From the NCBI GenBank assembly GCA_964520885.1, contig CAZFQD010000007.1, forward strand, positions 1 to 34,924: a stretch of DNA of 34,924 bases, in the 5' to 3' direction. The DNA comes from CAZFQD01 sp964520885. GTDB taxonomy: Bacteria; Bacillota; Clostridia; Oscillospirales; SIG519. Positions 1 through 7,669 of this stretch are shown in pieces. Under the pieces are notes generated by a model. The model saw only the letters and a program-made list of their open reading frames with translations, did no database searches and was not told the DNA's origin. Every line of letters starts with the position of its first letter. Position 1 is the first letter of the stretch. The position numbers were made by a program, and so were the translations under genes.

Positions 1-52
1 CCAAGCCTGTAGCGGACTTTCACCGCCAAACTACCGAATATGTCGGGCACAC
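1..52 (-). mobile_element. 5' end of a bacterial group IIC intron (runs off the left edge)
   Basis: Read on the minus strand from 52 downward, the sequence opens with GTGTGCCCGACA and later contains GGCGGTGAAAGTCCGCTACAG. This resembles the start of known group IIC introns (GUGUGCCCGGCAU..., followed by GGGUGAGAGUCC...), and GTGTG fits the GUGYG 5' splice-site consensus. Immediately upstream in the same direction is a hairpin plus seven T residues, the classic target of group IIC introns, which insert behind intrinsic terminators. Only the first part of ribozyme domain I is in the window, so the reverse transcriptase and the 3' end cannot be seen. The family resemblance is from memory; the junction is seen directly. 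Confidence 0.72.
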
Positions 53-53
53 T

Positions 54-84
54 AAAAAAACAATCGGGCATATAAGCCCAATTG
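54..84 (-). terminator. Intrinsic terminator of the leuS operon, also the intron target
   Basis: The arms at 76-84 and 61-69 form a nine-pair stem with one G-T wobble around a six-base loop. On the minus strand the stem is followed by seven T residues (60-54), as expected for the end of the transcript coming from leuS. On the plus strand the same stem is followed by a T-rich run (85-100), so it could also work in that direction. The putative group IIC intron starts one base beyond the T-run. Confidence 0.75.
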
Positions 85-100
85 TTTATTATTTTTTTTT

Positions 101-126
101 GAGATTCTTCGCAAGCTCAGAATGAC
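101..126. repeat. Dispersed hairpin repeat, copy 1
   Basis: This 26-base element, GAGATTCTTCGC then AAGCTCAGAATGAC, is identical to 19601-19626 and nearly identical to 4276-4303. It folds into a hairpin: ATTCT pairs with AGAAT and GC pairs with GC, with a small internal loop between. It lies between the leuS stop and the operon terminator. I recall similar short elements scattered in many bacterial genomes, but their function is not established. Confidence 0.7.
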
Positions 127-198
127 CACTTAGTAGTTATATTATAGTTATTAGTTGTTAATATGAAAATTAAATTTCATTAATAATATATTTTCAAG

Positions 199-2604
199 TT
201 ATTTAACCACAAAATTAAGCAGTTTATCCTTTACATAAATTACTTTTAAAATAGCCTTTCCTGTTAATTGAGAGGATATTTTTTCGTCCGATTTTGCAAT
301 TTCTAAAACCTTTTGTTGCTCAAAACCTGTTTCAATACTAATAACTGCTTTTAACTTGCCATTAATTTGAACAGGAATTTCTATAGCTTTATCTATTGTT
401 TTTTCTAAATCGTATTTTAGCCATTTTTGTTCAGTTATCATACCGCCATATTTTTTACTTTGCCATAATTCCTCAGTTATGTGTGGTGCAAATGGATTTG
501 TTAATATCAAAAGTGCTTTATATTCTCCCTTAGTAATGCTACCTACATCATAAATATCGTTTAATAAAGACATTAAAGTGGCAATTGCAGTATTAAATTT
601 AAGGTTTTCTATATCTTCCGAAACTTTTTTTATGGTCTTATGAAAATTGCTTTCCAATTCTTTGCTATAACTATCGCCATCCTTAACCATATCGGCTAAA
701 GTCCAAAGCCTATCCAAAAATCTTTTGCAACCTCTTATGCTTGAAGAAGACCATGGTGCCGCCTTTTCAAAGTCGCCAATAAACATTTCATAAAGGCGTA
801 AAGTATCAGCACCATATTCATTAATAATATCATCAGGGTTTACTACATTACCCCTTGATTTGGACATTTTTTCGCCATTTTCTCCTAATATCATACCATG
901 TGAGGTGCGTTTTATATAAGGCTCAGGTGTTGGCACTATATTAATATCAAATAAAAATTTATGCCAAAATCTTGAATATAATAAATGTAGCGTTGTATGC
1001 TCCATTCCACCGTTATACCAATCAACTGGTAGCCAATAATTTAAGGCTTCTTTTGAAGCAAGTTCATTCATATTGGTAGTGTCTATATATCTTAAGAAAT
1101 ACCAAGATGAACCTGCCCATTGAGGCATTGTGTCAGTTTCTCTTTTTGCACTGCCTTTGCATTTTGGGCAAGTAGTATTTACCCAATCTGTAATTTTGGC
1201 TAATGGACTTTCGCCATTCTCGGTTGGCTCAAAATCATCAATTTCAGGTAATTTTAGAGGCAATTCGCTTTGTTCAATTGGCACCCATCCGCATTTTTCA
1301 CAGTAAACTAATGGAATTGGCTCGCCCCAATATCTTTGCCTTGAAAAAACCCAATCTCTTAATTTAAAGTTCACTTTTGGTTTTCCAATTCCCTTTTGCT
1401 CTAACCATTTTGTTATTTTTTCTTTTGCTTGCTTAACTGGTAAATCGTTAATAAAATCCGAATTGATTAATATTCCGTTTTCTATGTCAGTAAAGGCTTC
1501 GTTTTCAATATTACCGCCTGCAACTATCTCAACCAATGGCAAATTAAATGTTTTGGCAAATTCATAGTCCCTCGTATCGTGGGCAGGAACAGCCATAATA
1601 GCACCTGTTCCATAACTCATAAGAACATAATCGGAAACAAAAATTGGAATTTCCTTGTCATTTACAGGGTTAATAGCCTTAACACCTAAAATTTTCACTC
1701 CTGTTTTTTCTTTAATAACTTCTGTTCGCTCAAAATCGCTTTTTTTAGATGCATTCTCCCTATATTTAACAAGTTCATTATAATTCTCTATATTATTTGC
1801 CCATTTATCTATATATGGATGCTCAGGGGAAATTACCATATATGTAGCACCAAAAAGAGTATCTGGTCTTGTTGTAAATACTCTTAAAACATCTCCTTTA
1901 GTTGTGTTAAAATCAACCTCAGCACCGGTAGAGCGACCAATCCAATTTTTTTGCTGAATTTTTACTCTTTCAATATAGTCAACTGTATCAAGGTCATCTA
2001 TTAATCTTTGTGCATATTCGGTTATTTTAAGCATCCATTGAGATTTAACTCTTCTCACTACCTCACTGCCACATCTTTCACAACCACCGTTTACAACTTC
2101 TTCGTTAGCCAAACCGCATTTGCATGAAATACACCAATTAATAGCCATTTCCTTTTTATATGCTAACCCATTTTCAAATAACTTAATAAATATCCATTGT
2201 GTCCATTTATAATAATTAGAGTCGGTTGTGTCTATTTCTCTTGACCAGTCAAAAGATAAACCCAATGACATTAACTGCTCTTTAAAACGATTTATATTAT
2301 TTTTTGTAACAACTTTTGGATGTATTTTATTTTTAATTGCAAAATTTTCAGTAGGCAAGCCGAATGCGTCCCATCCCATTGGATAAAGCACATTAAATCC
2401 TTCAAGCCTTTTTTTTCTTGAAATAATATCTAATGCAGTATAGGAGCGAGGATGTCCCACATGAAGCCCTTGTCCTGATGGATAAGGAAATTCCACTAAC
2501 GCATAAAACTTAGGCAATGAATAATCATTCTTTGCATGAAAAACTCCTTTTTGCTCCCATATTTCCTGCCACTTTTTTTCTATATTTTTAAAATCGTATT
2601 GCAT
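199..2604 (-). CDS. leuS: Leucyl-tRNA synthetase
   Basis: LeuRS is a cytoplasmic class I enzyme that charges tRNA-Leu using ATP and removes misattached amino acids in its CP1 editing domain. The 801-residue length is normal for bacteria. The ATP-binding HIGH-type motif is HVGH at residues 48-51, and KMSKS is at 579-583. Cysteine pairs near residues 157-180 form a zinc-binding insertion, and a second group of cysteine pairs follows near 435-490. The editing-domain signature TTRPDTLFGATYMV is present. The ATG start has an AAAGGAT ribosome site. It is the last gene of the long minus-strand run that begins at smc. The 76-base leader before it is too short for a T-box, so T-box control looks absent. 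Confidence 0.98.
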   Translation of the reverse strand: MQYDFKNIEKKWQEIWEQKGVFHAKNDYSLPKFYALVEFPYPSGQGLHVGHPRSYTALDIISRKKRLEGFNVLYPMGWDAFGLPTENFAIKNKIHPKVVTKNNINRFKEQLMSLGLSFDWSREIDTTDSNYYKWTQWIFIKLFENGLAYKKEMAINWCISCKCGLANEEVVNGGCERCGSEVVRRVKSQWMLKITEYAQRLIDDLDTVDYIERVKIQQKNWIGRSTGAEVDFNTTKGDVLRVFTTRPDTLFGATYMVISPEHPYIDKWANNIENYNELVKYRENASKKSDFERTEVIKEKTGVKILGVKAINPVNDKEIPIFVSDYVLMSYGTGAIMAVPAHDTRDYEFAKTFNLPLVEIVAGGNIENEAFTDIENGILINSDFINDLPVKQAKEKITKWLEQKGIGKPKVNFKLRDWVFSRQRYWGEPIPLVYCEKCGWVPIEQSELPLKLPEIDDFEPTENGESPLAKITDWVNTTCPKCKGSAKRETDTMPQWAGSSWYFLRYIDTTNMNELASKEALNYWLPVDWYNGGMEHTTLHLLYSRFWHKFLFDINIVPTPEPYIKRTSHGMILGENGEKMSKSRGNVVNPDDIINEYGADTLRLYEMFIGDFEKAAPWSSSSIRGCKRFLDRLWTLADMVKDGDSYSKELESNFHKTIKKVSEDIENLKFNTAIATLMSLLNDIYDVGSITKGEYKALLILTNPFAPHITEELWQSKKYGGMITEQKWLKYDLEKTIDKAIEIPVQINGKLKAVISIETGFEQQKVLEIAKSDEKISSQLTGKAILKVIYVKDKLLNFVVK

Positions 2605-2654
2605 TGTATTCTATCCTTTCTAACCAAATACACATATTATAATATGTAATAAAA

Positions 2655-2681
2655 CGGGCGACCACGAAGGGTAGCCCCTAC
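2655..2681. repeat. Imperfect GC-rich hairpin repeat of the gggcgacc/ggtcgccc type
   Basis: CGGGCGACCACGAAGGGTAG followed by CCCCTA is far more GC-rich than its surroundings. GGGCGACC faces GGTAGCCC across a short loop with one mismatch. Its last bases form the rsfS stop codon (TAG on the minus strand). The sequence resembles a short repeat that I remember as scattered in clostridial genomes; only one copy was noticed in this window. Confidence 0.5.
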
Positions 2682-3037
2682 TATTTACTTAATAACTTAC
2701 TTATATCTATACTTTCACCATCAGCCCATAGCCTCTCCAATGAATAAAATTCCCTCATATCCTTATGAAAAATATGAATTATTACCGATATATAATCAAG
2801 CAGAACCCAATTTCCAGCACTATATCCCTCTCTATGGTTAACCTTAACTCCTGCTTGCTCTAATATAACCTCAACTTCGTCTGCAAGCGATTTTATTTGT
2901 GTTGAAGATGTTCCATTGCAAATAACAAAATATTCTGTTAATGATGTTAACTCCTCAACCTTAATAACTTTAATATCAATAGCTTTTTTACTATCAAGTG
3001 TTTTTACTATTACCTTAATCATTTCTAAATTGTTCAT
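2681..3037 (-). CDS. rsfS: Ribosomal silencing factor RsfS (Iojap/YbeB family)
   Basis: RsfS binds ribosomal protein L14 on the large subunit and blocks subunit joining, lowering translation when nutrients are short. The 118-residue length and single compact Iojap domain fit the family, with the conserved core around LTEYFVICNGTSSTQI, then VNHREGYSAGNWVLLDY and a VIIHIFH segment near the end. It starts 7 bases after the yqeK stop, so the two are co-transcribed. Placement between yqeK and leuS is the usual clostridial order. The stop codon lies inside a GC-rich hairpin repeat. Confidence 0.95.
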   Translation of the reverse strand: MNNLEMIKVIVKTLDSKKAIDIKVIKVEELTSLTEYFVICNGTSSTQIKSLADEVEVILEQAGVKVNHREGYSAGNWVLLDYISVIIHIFHKDMREFYSLERLWADGESIDISKLLSK

Positions 3038-3044
3038 TTTTTTA

Positions 3045-3635
3045 TCACTTATCCTTTTCTTTATTTCTCAAAATTAACAAATGTTCATTTAATGCTTCTA
3101 ATGATTTTGTATGTATCAATCGTTCTTTTAAAGCAACTTCACAAACCGCAATAATTGATGCTTTTACCATAGCTTTATCTAAATCTGAATAAGCTAATTC
3201 TCTTAGTTTATTTACACCTTCAAAATCCCTGCTCGGCTCTACAAAATCTGCTAAATATATTATTTTTTCAAGCAAAGACATTCCTTTTCTTGCAGTGGTA
3301 TGATTTCTTATTGCGTTTAATATGTCCTCATCTTCTATTTTTAATCGAGTTTTAACAAAAAAAGCACCTGTTATAGGATGAATTATTTTTGGTTCTTGTA
3401 TTTCTACATTATCAAGTATTATACCAAATTCTTCACATAATTGCAATTGAATATCAGCCGAAAGTTCCTTAGTTATATCGTGTAAAATTGAGGCAACTCT
3501 TGCCTTTTGCTCATCTATATTATATATTTTTGCCAATTCAACAGCGATTTTTTCAACTTCTAAACAATGTTTATATCTTTTCTTGCTCATATGCTCCTTT
3601 GCATATTTTCTAATCTCTTCAATATCGTAGTTCAT
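3045..3635 (-). CDS. yqeK: YqeK-family HD hydrolase (symmetrical Ap4A hydrolase type)
   Basis: This 196-residue HD-superfamily protein has metal ligands H23, H52-D53 (in SILHDITKE), H112 (in RNHTT) and D130 (in IYLADFVEP), matching the YqeK pattern. Members of this family split diadenosine tetraphosphate symmetrically to ADP. The gene sits between nadD and rsfS, four bases after nadD, as in Bacillus and many clostridia. The family assignment is firm; activity on Ap4A is inferred from studied relatives. Confidence 0.93.
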   Translation of the reverse strand: MNYDIEEIRKYAKEHMSKKRYKHCLEVEKIAVELAKIYNIDEQKARVASILHDITKELSADIQLQLCEEFGIILDNVEIQEPKIIHPITGAFFVKTRLKIEDEDILNAIRNHTTARKGMSLLEKIIYLADFVEPSRDFEGVNKLRELAYSDLDKAMVKASIIAVCEVALKERLIHTKSLEALNEHLLILRNKEKDK

Positions 3636-3639
3636 AATT

Positions 3640-4239
3640 CTATATATACAGTCCCTTCTCTTTTATATATTCCATTACTTTTTCGGGAATTTCATAATTA
3701 ATATCTATTTTGTTATTTATTTCATCTCTCAATTCAGTTGATGACAATTCAATTGGTGTAATGTTCAATACCTTTACATCCGTACTATATTTCAAATCTA
3801 TAAAATCTTTTTGTGCTTTAATACTATTGAAATCATTGTTACCCCTTGATAATACTACAATTGAGCACAAACTACATATTTCCATCGGCTTATACCATAA
3901 ATCAAATGTCATAAACATATCCGAGCCAATTAATAAATACAACTTTGCATTTGTGTATTGTTCTTTTAAATATGTTAAAGTGTCATAAGTGTAACTAATT
4001 CCTTGTTTTTTTATCTCAAAATCCAAAACCTCATAATTTGGAAAGGCAAGTTTTGTCATATTAAGCCTATCTTGACTGTTAACATTCCCTTTAACACTTT
4101 TATGTGGCGAAATACCAGAAGGAATAATAAATATTTTATCAAGACAAAAAAACTTATTAAATTGTTCCACCGCATTTATGTGTCCAATATGAGGAGGATT
4201 AAATGTGCCGCCAAAAATTCCTATTTTTTTCATAATCAT
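3640..4239 (-). CDS. nadD: Nicotinate-nucleotide adenylyltransferase
   Basis: NadD joins nicotinate mononucleotide and ATP to make deamido-NAD in NAD synthesis. The nucleotidyltransferase signature GIFGGTFNPPHIGH is at the N-terminus, LIGSDMF lies in the middle, and the ISSTxxR-like motif appears as ELSSTELRDEI near the end. Two possible ATG codons exist, at 4239 and 4233. The inner one (4233, giving MKKIGIFGG) has AGG eight bases upstream and matches the usual family N-terminus, so it is probably the true start. The gene is followed closely by yqeK. Confidence 0.96.
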   Translation of the reverse strand: MIMKKIGIFGGTFNPPHIGHINAVEQFNKFFCLDKIFIIPSGISPHKSVKGNVNSQDRLNMTKLAFPNYEVLDFEIKKQGISYTYDTLTYLKEQYTNAKLYLLIGSDMFMTFDLWYKPMEICSLCSIVVLSRGNNDFNSIKAQKDFIDLKYSTDVKVLNITPIELSSTELRDEINNKIDINYEIPEKVMEYIKEKGLYI

Positions 4240-4275
4240 TACCTATCTACATTTTTATAGTAATCCATTATTTTT

Positions 4276-4303
4276 GAGATTCTTCGCTTTGGCTCAGAAT
4301 GAC
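4276..4303. repeat. Dispersed hairpin repeat, copy 2 (variant loop)
   Basis: GAGATTCTTCGC, then TTTG, then GCTCAGAATGAC. The stem halves ATTCT/AGAAT and GC/GC match copies 1 and 3, but the loop is TTTG rather than AA. It lies in the only sizeable gap (94 bases) in the yhbY-to-rsfS part of the operon, between yhbY and nadD. Confidence 0.65.
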
Positions 4304-4333
4304 ATACTTTAATTTCTCTCTCCTAATTAATAA

Positions 4334-4621
4334 CTATATATATATTTTCTTATTCTCTTTATTCTCTCTATAAAGAACAAATCTTGTGCCTATTACCTGC
4401 ACAACCTCAGACTTTGTTGCTTTTGCTATTTGTTCTGCAACCTCTTTAACACTCAAAGGTGAGGTTTCTAAATTTCTTAGTTTTATTATTTCTCGTGCGT
4501 TTAAAGCACCATCTACTTGAATTATTAAGTTATCATTAATTCCACCTTTACCTACCTGTAAAATAGTATCCTCTTTATTTGCTCTTGCCCTTAATGTTGC
4601 TCTTTGTTTTGATGTTAGCAT
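4334..4621 (-). CDS. yhbY: YhbY/CRM-domain ribosome assembly RNA-binding protein
   Basis: This 95-residue protein is one CRM domain. It begins MLTSKQRATLRARA and carries the GxGG loop as VGKGG, followed by the typical ALNAREIIKLR segment. Family members bind pre-50S ribosomal particles and help large-subunit assembly. The start has GGAGGA about ten bases upstream. It sits upstream of nadD as in other Firmicutes and 15 bases after the Fic gene. Confidence 0.94.
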   Translation of the reverse strand: MLTSKQRATLRARANKEDTILQVGKGGINDNLIIQVDGALNAREIIKLRNLETSPLSVKEVAEQIAKATKSEVVQVIGTRFVLYRENKENKKIYI

Positions 4622-4636
4622 TTTATTTTATTCCTC

Positions 4637-5380
4637 CTAATTACTAATATTAAATAATCTTATCATATCCTTACTTGTTTCATAAACTCTTTCTGCTATA
4701 AATTGAGTAAATTCTTTATCATTTTTATGTGCCAATTCCAAATATTTAATATATTCATTCCTGCAAATTGGTGGAATTATTGCTAATTCATAGCCCTTTT
4801 GAAGCAAGGCTAAATTCATTAATAATCTCGCAGTTCTGCCATTTCCATCAATAAAAGGATGAATAAAAATCATTTTTTTATGAACCAAAGCAGAAAATAC
4901 TACGGGATGATAATTTTCTCTTTCGTTTTGACACCAAAATTCAAATTCTTTTATTTCCTTTTCAATTAACTTATAATCTACAACTGAATAGTTTGAACCA
5001 GTTATTATAACATTTTCTTTTCTGTATTTTCCTGCGTTAGTATTATCAATTTTATTATAAAATAAGTAATGAAGTTTCTTAATAATTTCTTCATTTATAT
5101 TTATTGAATTTATAATGCTAAACATAAAATCATAAGCATTTGCATGACCTATCGTTTCATAAAAATCTTTAATAGGTTTTCCACTAATGGTTAAACCATC
5201 TTCTAAAATTACTTTTGTTTCACTAAGGGTAATAGAATTACCCTCCAAAGCATTGCTTGAATAGGTTAAACCCACTCTGTAATAATCTTTAATTTGTTTA
5301 AGATTAAAATCATTTAGAGGTCTTTCTTTTAAAAGTAATTCTTTATTAATATCAATCTTTTTTAGTAATTGTTCCAACAT
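4637..5380 (-). CDS. Fic-domain protein (predicted protein AMPylase)
   Basis: Fic enzymes usually move AMP from ATP to a hydroxyl group of a target protein. The catalytic motif HPFIDGNGRTAR spans residues 174-185, with H174 as catalytic base. An N-terminal inhibitory motif of the S/T-x-x-x-E-G/N type is present (S42, E46, G47 in SSNALEGN), which marks a class II, self-inhibited Fic. A Fic_N-like region fills about residues 20-90. The protein is 247 residues long with no membrane segment. It is inserted between rdgB and yhbY with gaps of only 12 and 15 bases, and has its own AAAGGGTG ribosome site. The target is unknown. Confidence 0.92.
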   Translation of the reverse strand: MLEQLLKKIDINKELLLKERPLNDFNLKQIKDYYRVGLTYSSNALEGNSITLSETKVILEDGLTISGKPIKDFYETIGHANAYDFMFSIINSININEEIIKKLHYLFYNKIDNTNAGKYRKENVIITGSNYSVVDYKLIEKEIKEFEFWCQNERENYHPVVFSALVHKKMIFIHPFIDGNGRTARLLMNLALLQKGYELAIIPPICRNEYIKYLELAHKNDKEFTQFIAERVYETSKDMIRLFNISN

Positions 5381-5392
5381 TTAATTCACCCT

Positions 5393-5983
5393 TTAAAAAT
5401 CATTTATGAACTCTTTAAATTTATTTAGTGCTTTTGCTCTGTGTGATATTTTATTTTTAATTTCACTATCTAATTGTGCAAATGTTTTATCATATTGCTT
5501 AACATAAAATATTGGGTCATACCCAAATCCACCCTCACCACAAGATTTATAAAGAATTTCACCAAAACATTCACCATTAAAAGTATAACTTTTACCATTT
5601 GGTAAGCAAAATGCAATTACACAAACAAATTTTGCTTCCCTTTTATCCTTTGGAACATCTTTCATATTAAGTAAAAGTTTTTCTGTTTTTTGTTGGTCGG
5701 ATGCACCATCACCTGCATAACGGGCAGAACAAATTCCCGGTTGTCCGTTTAATGCTGTTACCATAAGTCCGCTATCATCTGCAATTGTTGGCTGTCCTAA
5801 TGCTTTACATATTGTTTTTGCCTTTAATAAAGCATTTTCCTCAAACGATTTTCCTGTTTCTTCTACTTCAATGTCAAACCCTGCATCTTTTTGAGAGATT
5901 ATTTCAATATCTAAAGAACTTAATATTTCAGATAGTTCTTTTAACTTTTTTTTATTATTTGATGCAATAATAATTTGTTTCAT
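5393..5983 (-). CDS. rdgB: XTP/dITP diphosphatase (RdgB/HAM1 family)
   Basis: This enzyme hydrolyses non-standard purine triphosphates (XTP, dITP, ITP) to monophosphates, keeping them out of DNA and RNA. The 196-residue protein has every family landmark: IIIASNNKKKLKEL at the start, ETGKSFEENALLKAK, ADDSGLMVTALNGQPGI with the metal-binding aspartates, GEGGFGYDPIF, and SHRAKAL near the end. It lies 17 bases after rph; the rph-rdgB pairing is common in Firmicutes. Confidence 0.96.
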   Translation of the reverse strand: MKQIIIASNNKKKLKELSEILSSLDIEIISQKDAGFDIEVEETGKSFEENALLKAKTICKALGQPTIADDSGLMVTALNGQPGICSARYAGDGASDQQKTEKLLLNMKDVPKDKREAKFVCVIAFCLPNGKSYTFNGECFGEILYKSCGEGGFGYDPIFYVKQYDKTFAQLDSEIKNKISHRAKALNKFKEFINDF

Positions 5984-6000
5984 ATATTTCCCTTTTTTTA

Positions 6001-6723
6001 TTATTTAATATCTAATGCTTTTTTTTGTTCTTTTATTAGTCTTGTAATGCCAATTTTTGCACTTGATAGCATACTTCTTAATTGTTTATCATCAAATGTA
6101 TTTTGTTCTGCTGTGCCCTGCAATTCAATAAATTTGCCATTTTCAGTCATTACTACATTCATATCAACATCTGCTTTACTATCTTCTTCATAGCATAAAT
6201 CAAGCAAAGTTTCACCGTTTTTCATTCCAACACTAATAGCACATACAAATTCCTTAATAGGCATTTTATTAATTTCTTTTTTTTCTAATAAACCTTTACA
6301 TGCTAAATATAAAGCAATAAATCCTCCTGTTATTGCGGCAGTTCTTGTTCCACCGTCTGCTTCAATAACATCACAATCAATTACAATGCTTCTTTCACCC
6401 AATAAATATAAATCACATACCCCTCGTAAGGCTCTGCCAATTAACCTTTGAATTTCTGCACTTCTTGGAGATAGCCTTAGTTTTGCTATATCTCTTGTGT
6501 TTCTTTCATTTGTTGCTCTTGGGAGCATAGAGTATTCAGCAGTAACCCAACCTTTACCCTTGCCAATTAAAAAAGGCGGAACACTTTTTTCAACTGTTGC
6601 ATTGCATAAAACTTTTGTGTTTCCCATCTCAATTAAAACACTGCCCTCTGCGTGTTTTGTGTAGCCTTTTGTTATTTTTGTTTTTCTAAGTTGATTTTGC
6701 TTTCTTCCGTCAATTCGTTCCAA
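6001..6723 (-). CDS. rph: Ribonuclease PH
   Basis: RNase PH trims the 3' ends of tRNA precursors using phosphate. The RPxDGR-like N-terminus is ERIDGRKQNQLRK, followed by EGSVLIEMGNTKVLCNA, the arginine-rich RATNERNTRD segment and DCDVIEADGGTRTAAI near the active site. An open frame begins at a TTG at 6750, but the TTG at 6723 is preferred: GGAG lies eight bases before it and the protein then begins right at the conserved region (240 residues). With this start it no longer overlaps ftsY, which ends at 6740. Confidence 0.95.
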   Translation of the reverse strand: MERIDGRKQNQLRKTKITKGYTKHAEGSVLIEMGNTKVLCNATVEKSVPPFLIGKGKGWVTAEYSMLPRATNERNTRDIAKLRLSPRSAEIQRLIGRALRGVCDLYLLGERSIVIDCDVIEADGGTRTAAITGGFIALYLACKGLLEKKEINKMPIKEFVCAISVGMKNGETLLDLCYEEDSKADVDMNVVMTENGKFIELQGTAEQNTFDDKQLRSMLSSAKIGITRLIKEQKKALDIK

Positions 6724-6739
6724 ATTTTTTTCTCCATTC

Positions 6740-7654
6740 TCAATTTTCAATTAATGCTCTTGCATAATCTTTTGAATTAAATGGTTGCAAATCATCCATC
6801 TTTTCGCCTACGCCAATATATTTTACCGGAACTCCTAATTCATTCTTAATTGAAATTACCATCCCGCCCCTTGCTGTGCCATCTAATTTTGTTAAAACTA
6901 TTCCTGTAATCTTTGCACAGGTCTTAAATTCTCTTGCTTGATTTAAAGCATTTTGTCCTGTTGTAGCATCTAAAACAAGCAAAACTTCTTTATCACTATT
7001 TGGCAATTCTCTATCAATTATCCTATTAATTTTTGAAAGTTCATCCATTAAATGCTTTTTATTGTGCAACCTTCCGGCAGTATCACATATTATAACATCA
7101 ACAAATCGGGCTTTGCCAGCACTAATAGTGTCAAATATAACTGCCGCAGGGTCACTTCCTTCTTTATGCTTTATAATGTCAACTCCAACCCTATAAGCCC
7201 AAATTTCAAGTTGTTCTATTGCTGCGGCTCTAAATGTATCTGCTGCACCTAATATAACCTTTTTGCCTTGTTTTTTATAAATGTTTGCTAATTTTGCAAT
7301 TGTAGTAGTCTTACCTACTCCATTTACTCCAATAACAAGAATAATTGCAGGTTTAAAATTAATTTTTATACCAATATTTTCATCATACATCAAATCATCA
7401 ATAATCCGTGTTAATTCCTCTTTTAACTTTTCTATATCATCAATTTTTTTGCCTTTTGCTGTATCTCTCAAATTATCAATGATATCGGCTGAGGTTTGTG
7501 GCCCAACATCTCCCATAATTAAAATTTCCTCAAGTTGCTCTAAAAATTCTTCATCAACCTTGCGAAAATTTTTAAATAAATCATTAAGTGAGGAAGACAT
7601 TCCTGCTCCTCTTGTCTTAGTAAGTCCTTCTTTTATTTTATCAAAAAAACTCAT
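6740..7654 (-). CDS. ftsY: Signal recognition particle receptor FtsY
   Basis: FtsY is the SRP-receptor GTPase that delivers ribosomes making membrane proteins to the translocon. The N domain is residues 1-95. The G domain carries the P-loop GVNGVGKTT (109-117), AADTFRAAAIEQL, DTAGRL and TKLDGTARGG. At 304 residues it is a short form without the long acidic A domain of enterobacteria, as is usual in Firmicutes. It starts 15 bases after smc with an AGAGGA ribosome site. The Ffh gene is not in the window. Confidence 0.97.
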   Translation of the reverse strand: MSFFDKIKEGLTKTRGAGMSSSLNDLFKNFRKVDEEFLEQLEEILIMGDVGPQTSADIIDNLRDTAKGKKIDDIEKLKEELTRIIDDLMYDENIGIKINFKPAIILVIGVNGVGKTTTIAKLANIYKKQGKKVILGAADTFRAAAIEQLEIWAYRVGVDIIKHKEGSDPAAVIFDTISAGKARFVDVIICDTAGRLHNKKHLMDELSKINRIIDRELPNSDKEVLLVLDATTGQNALNQAREFKTCAKITGIVLTKLDGTARGGMVISIKNELGVPVKYIGVGEKMDDLQPFNSKDYARALIEN

Positions 7655-7669
7655 AAATAATTCCTCTAA

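Noticed and set aside
2..55. Short plus-strand open stretch reading SGLSPPNYRICRAH, seemingly the end of an upstream gene with its terminator
   Set aside because: The opposite strand matches the 5' region of a group IIC intron (GTGTGCCCG and GGTGAAAGTCC). The reading frame is best explained as an antisense shadow of intron RNA.
2605..2680. Possible T-box leader upstream of leuS
   Set aside because: Only 76 bases separate rsfS and leuS, with no T-box sequence or terminator/antiterminator pair; the gene is part of an operon.
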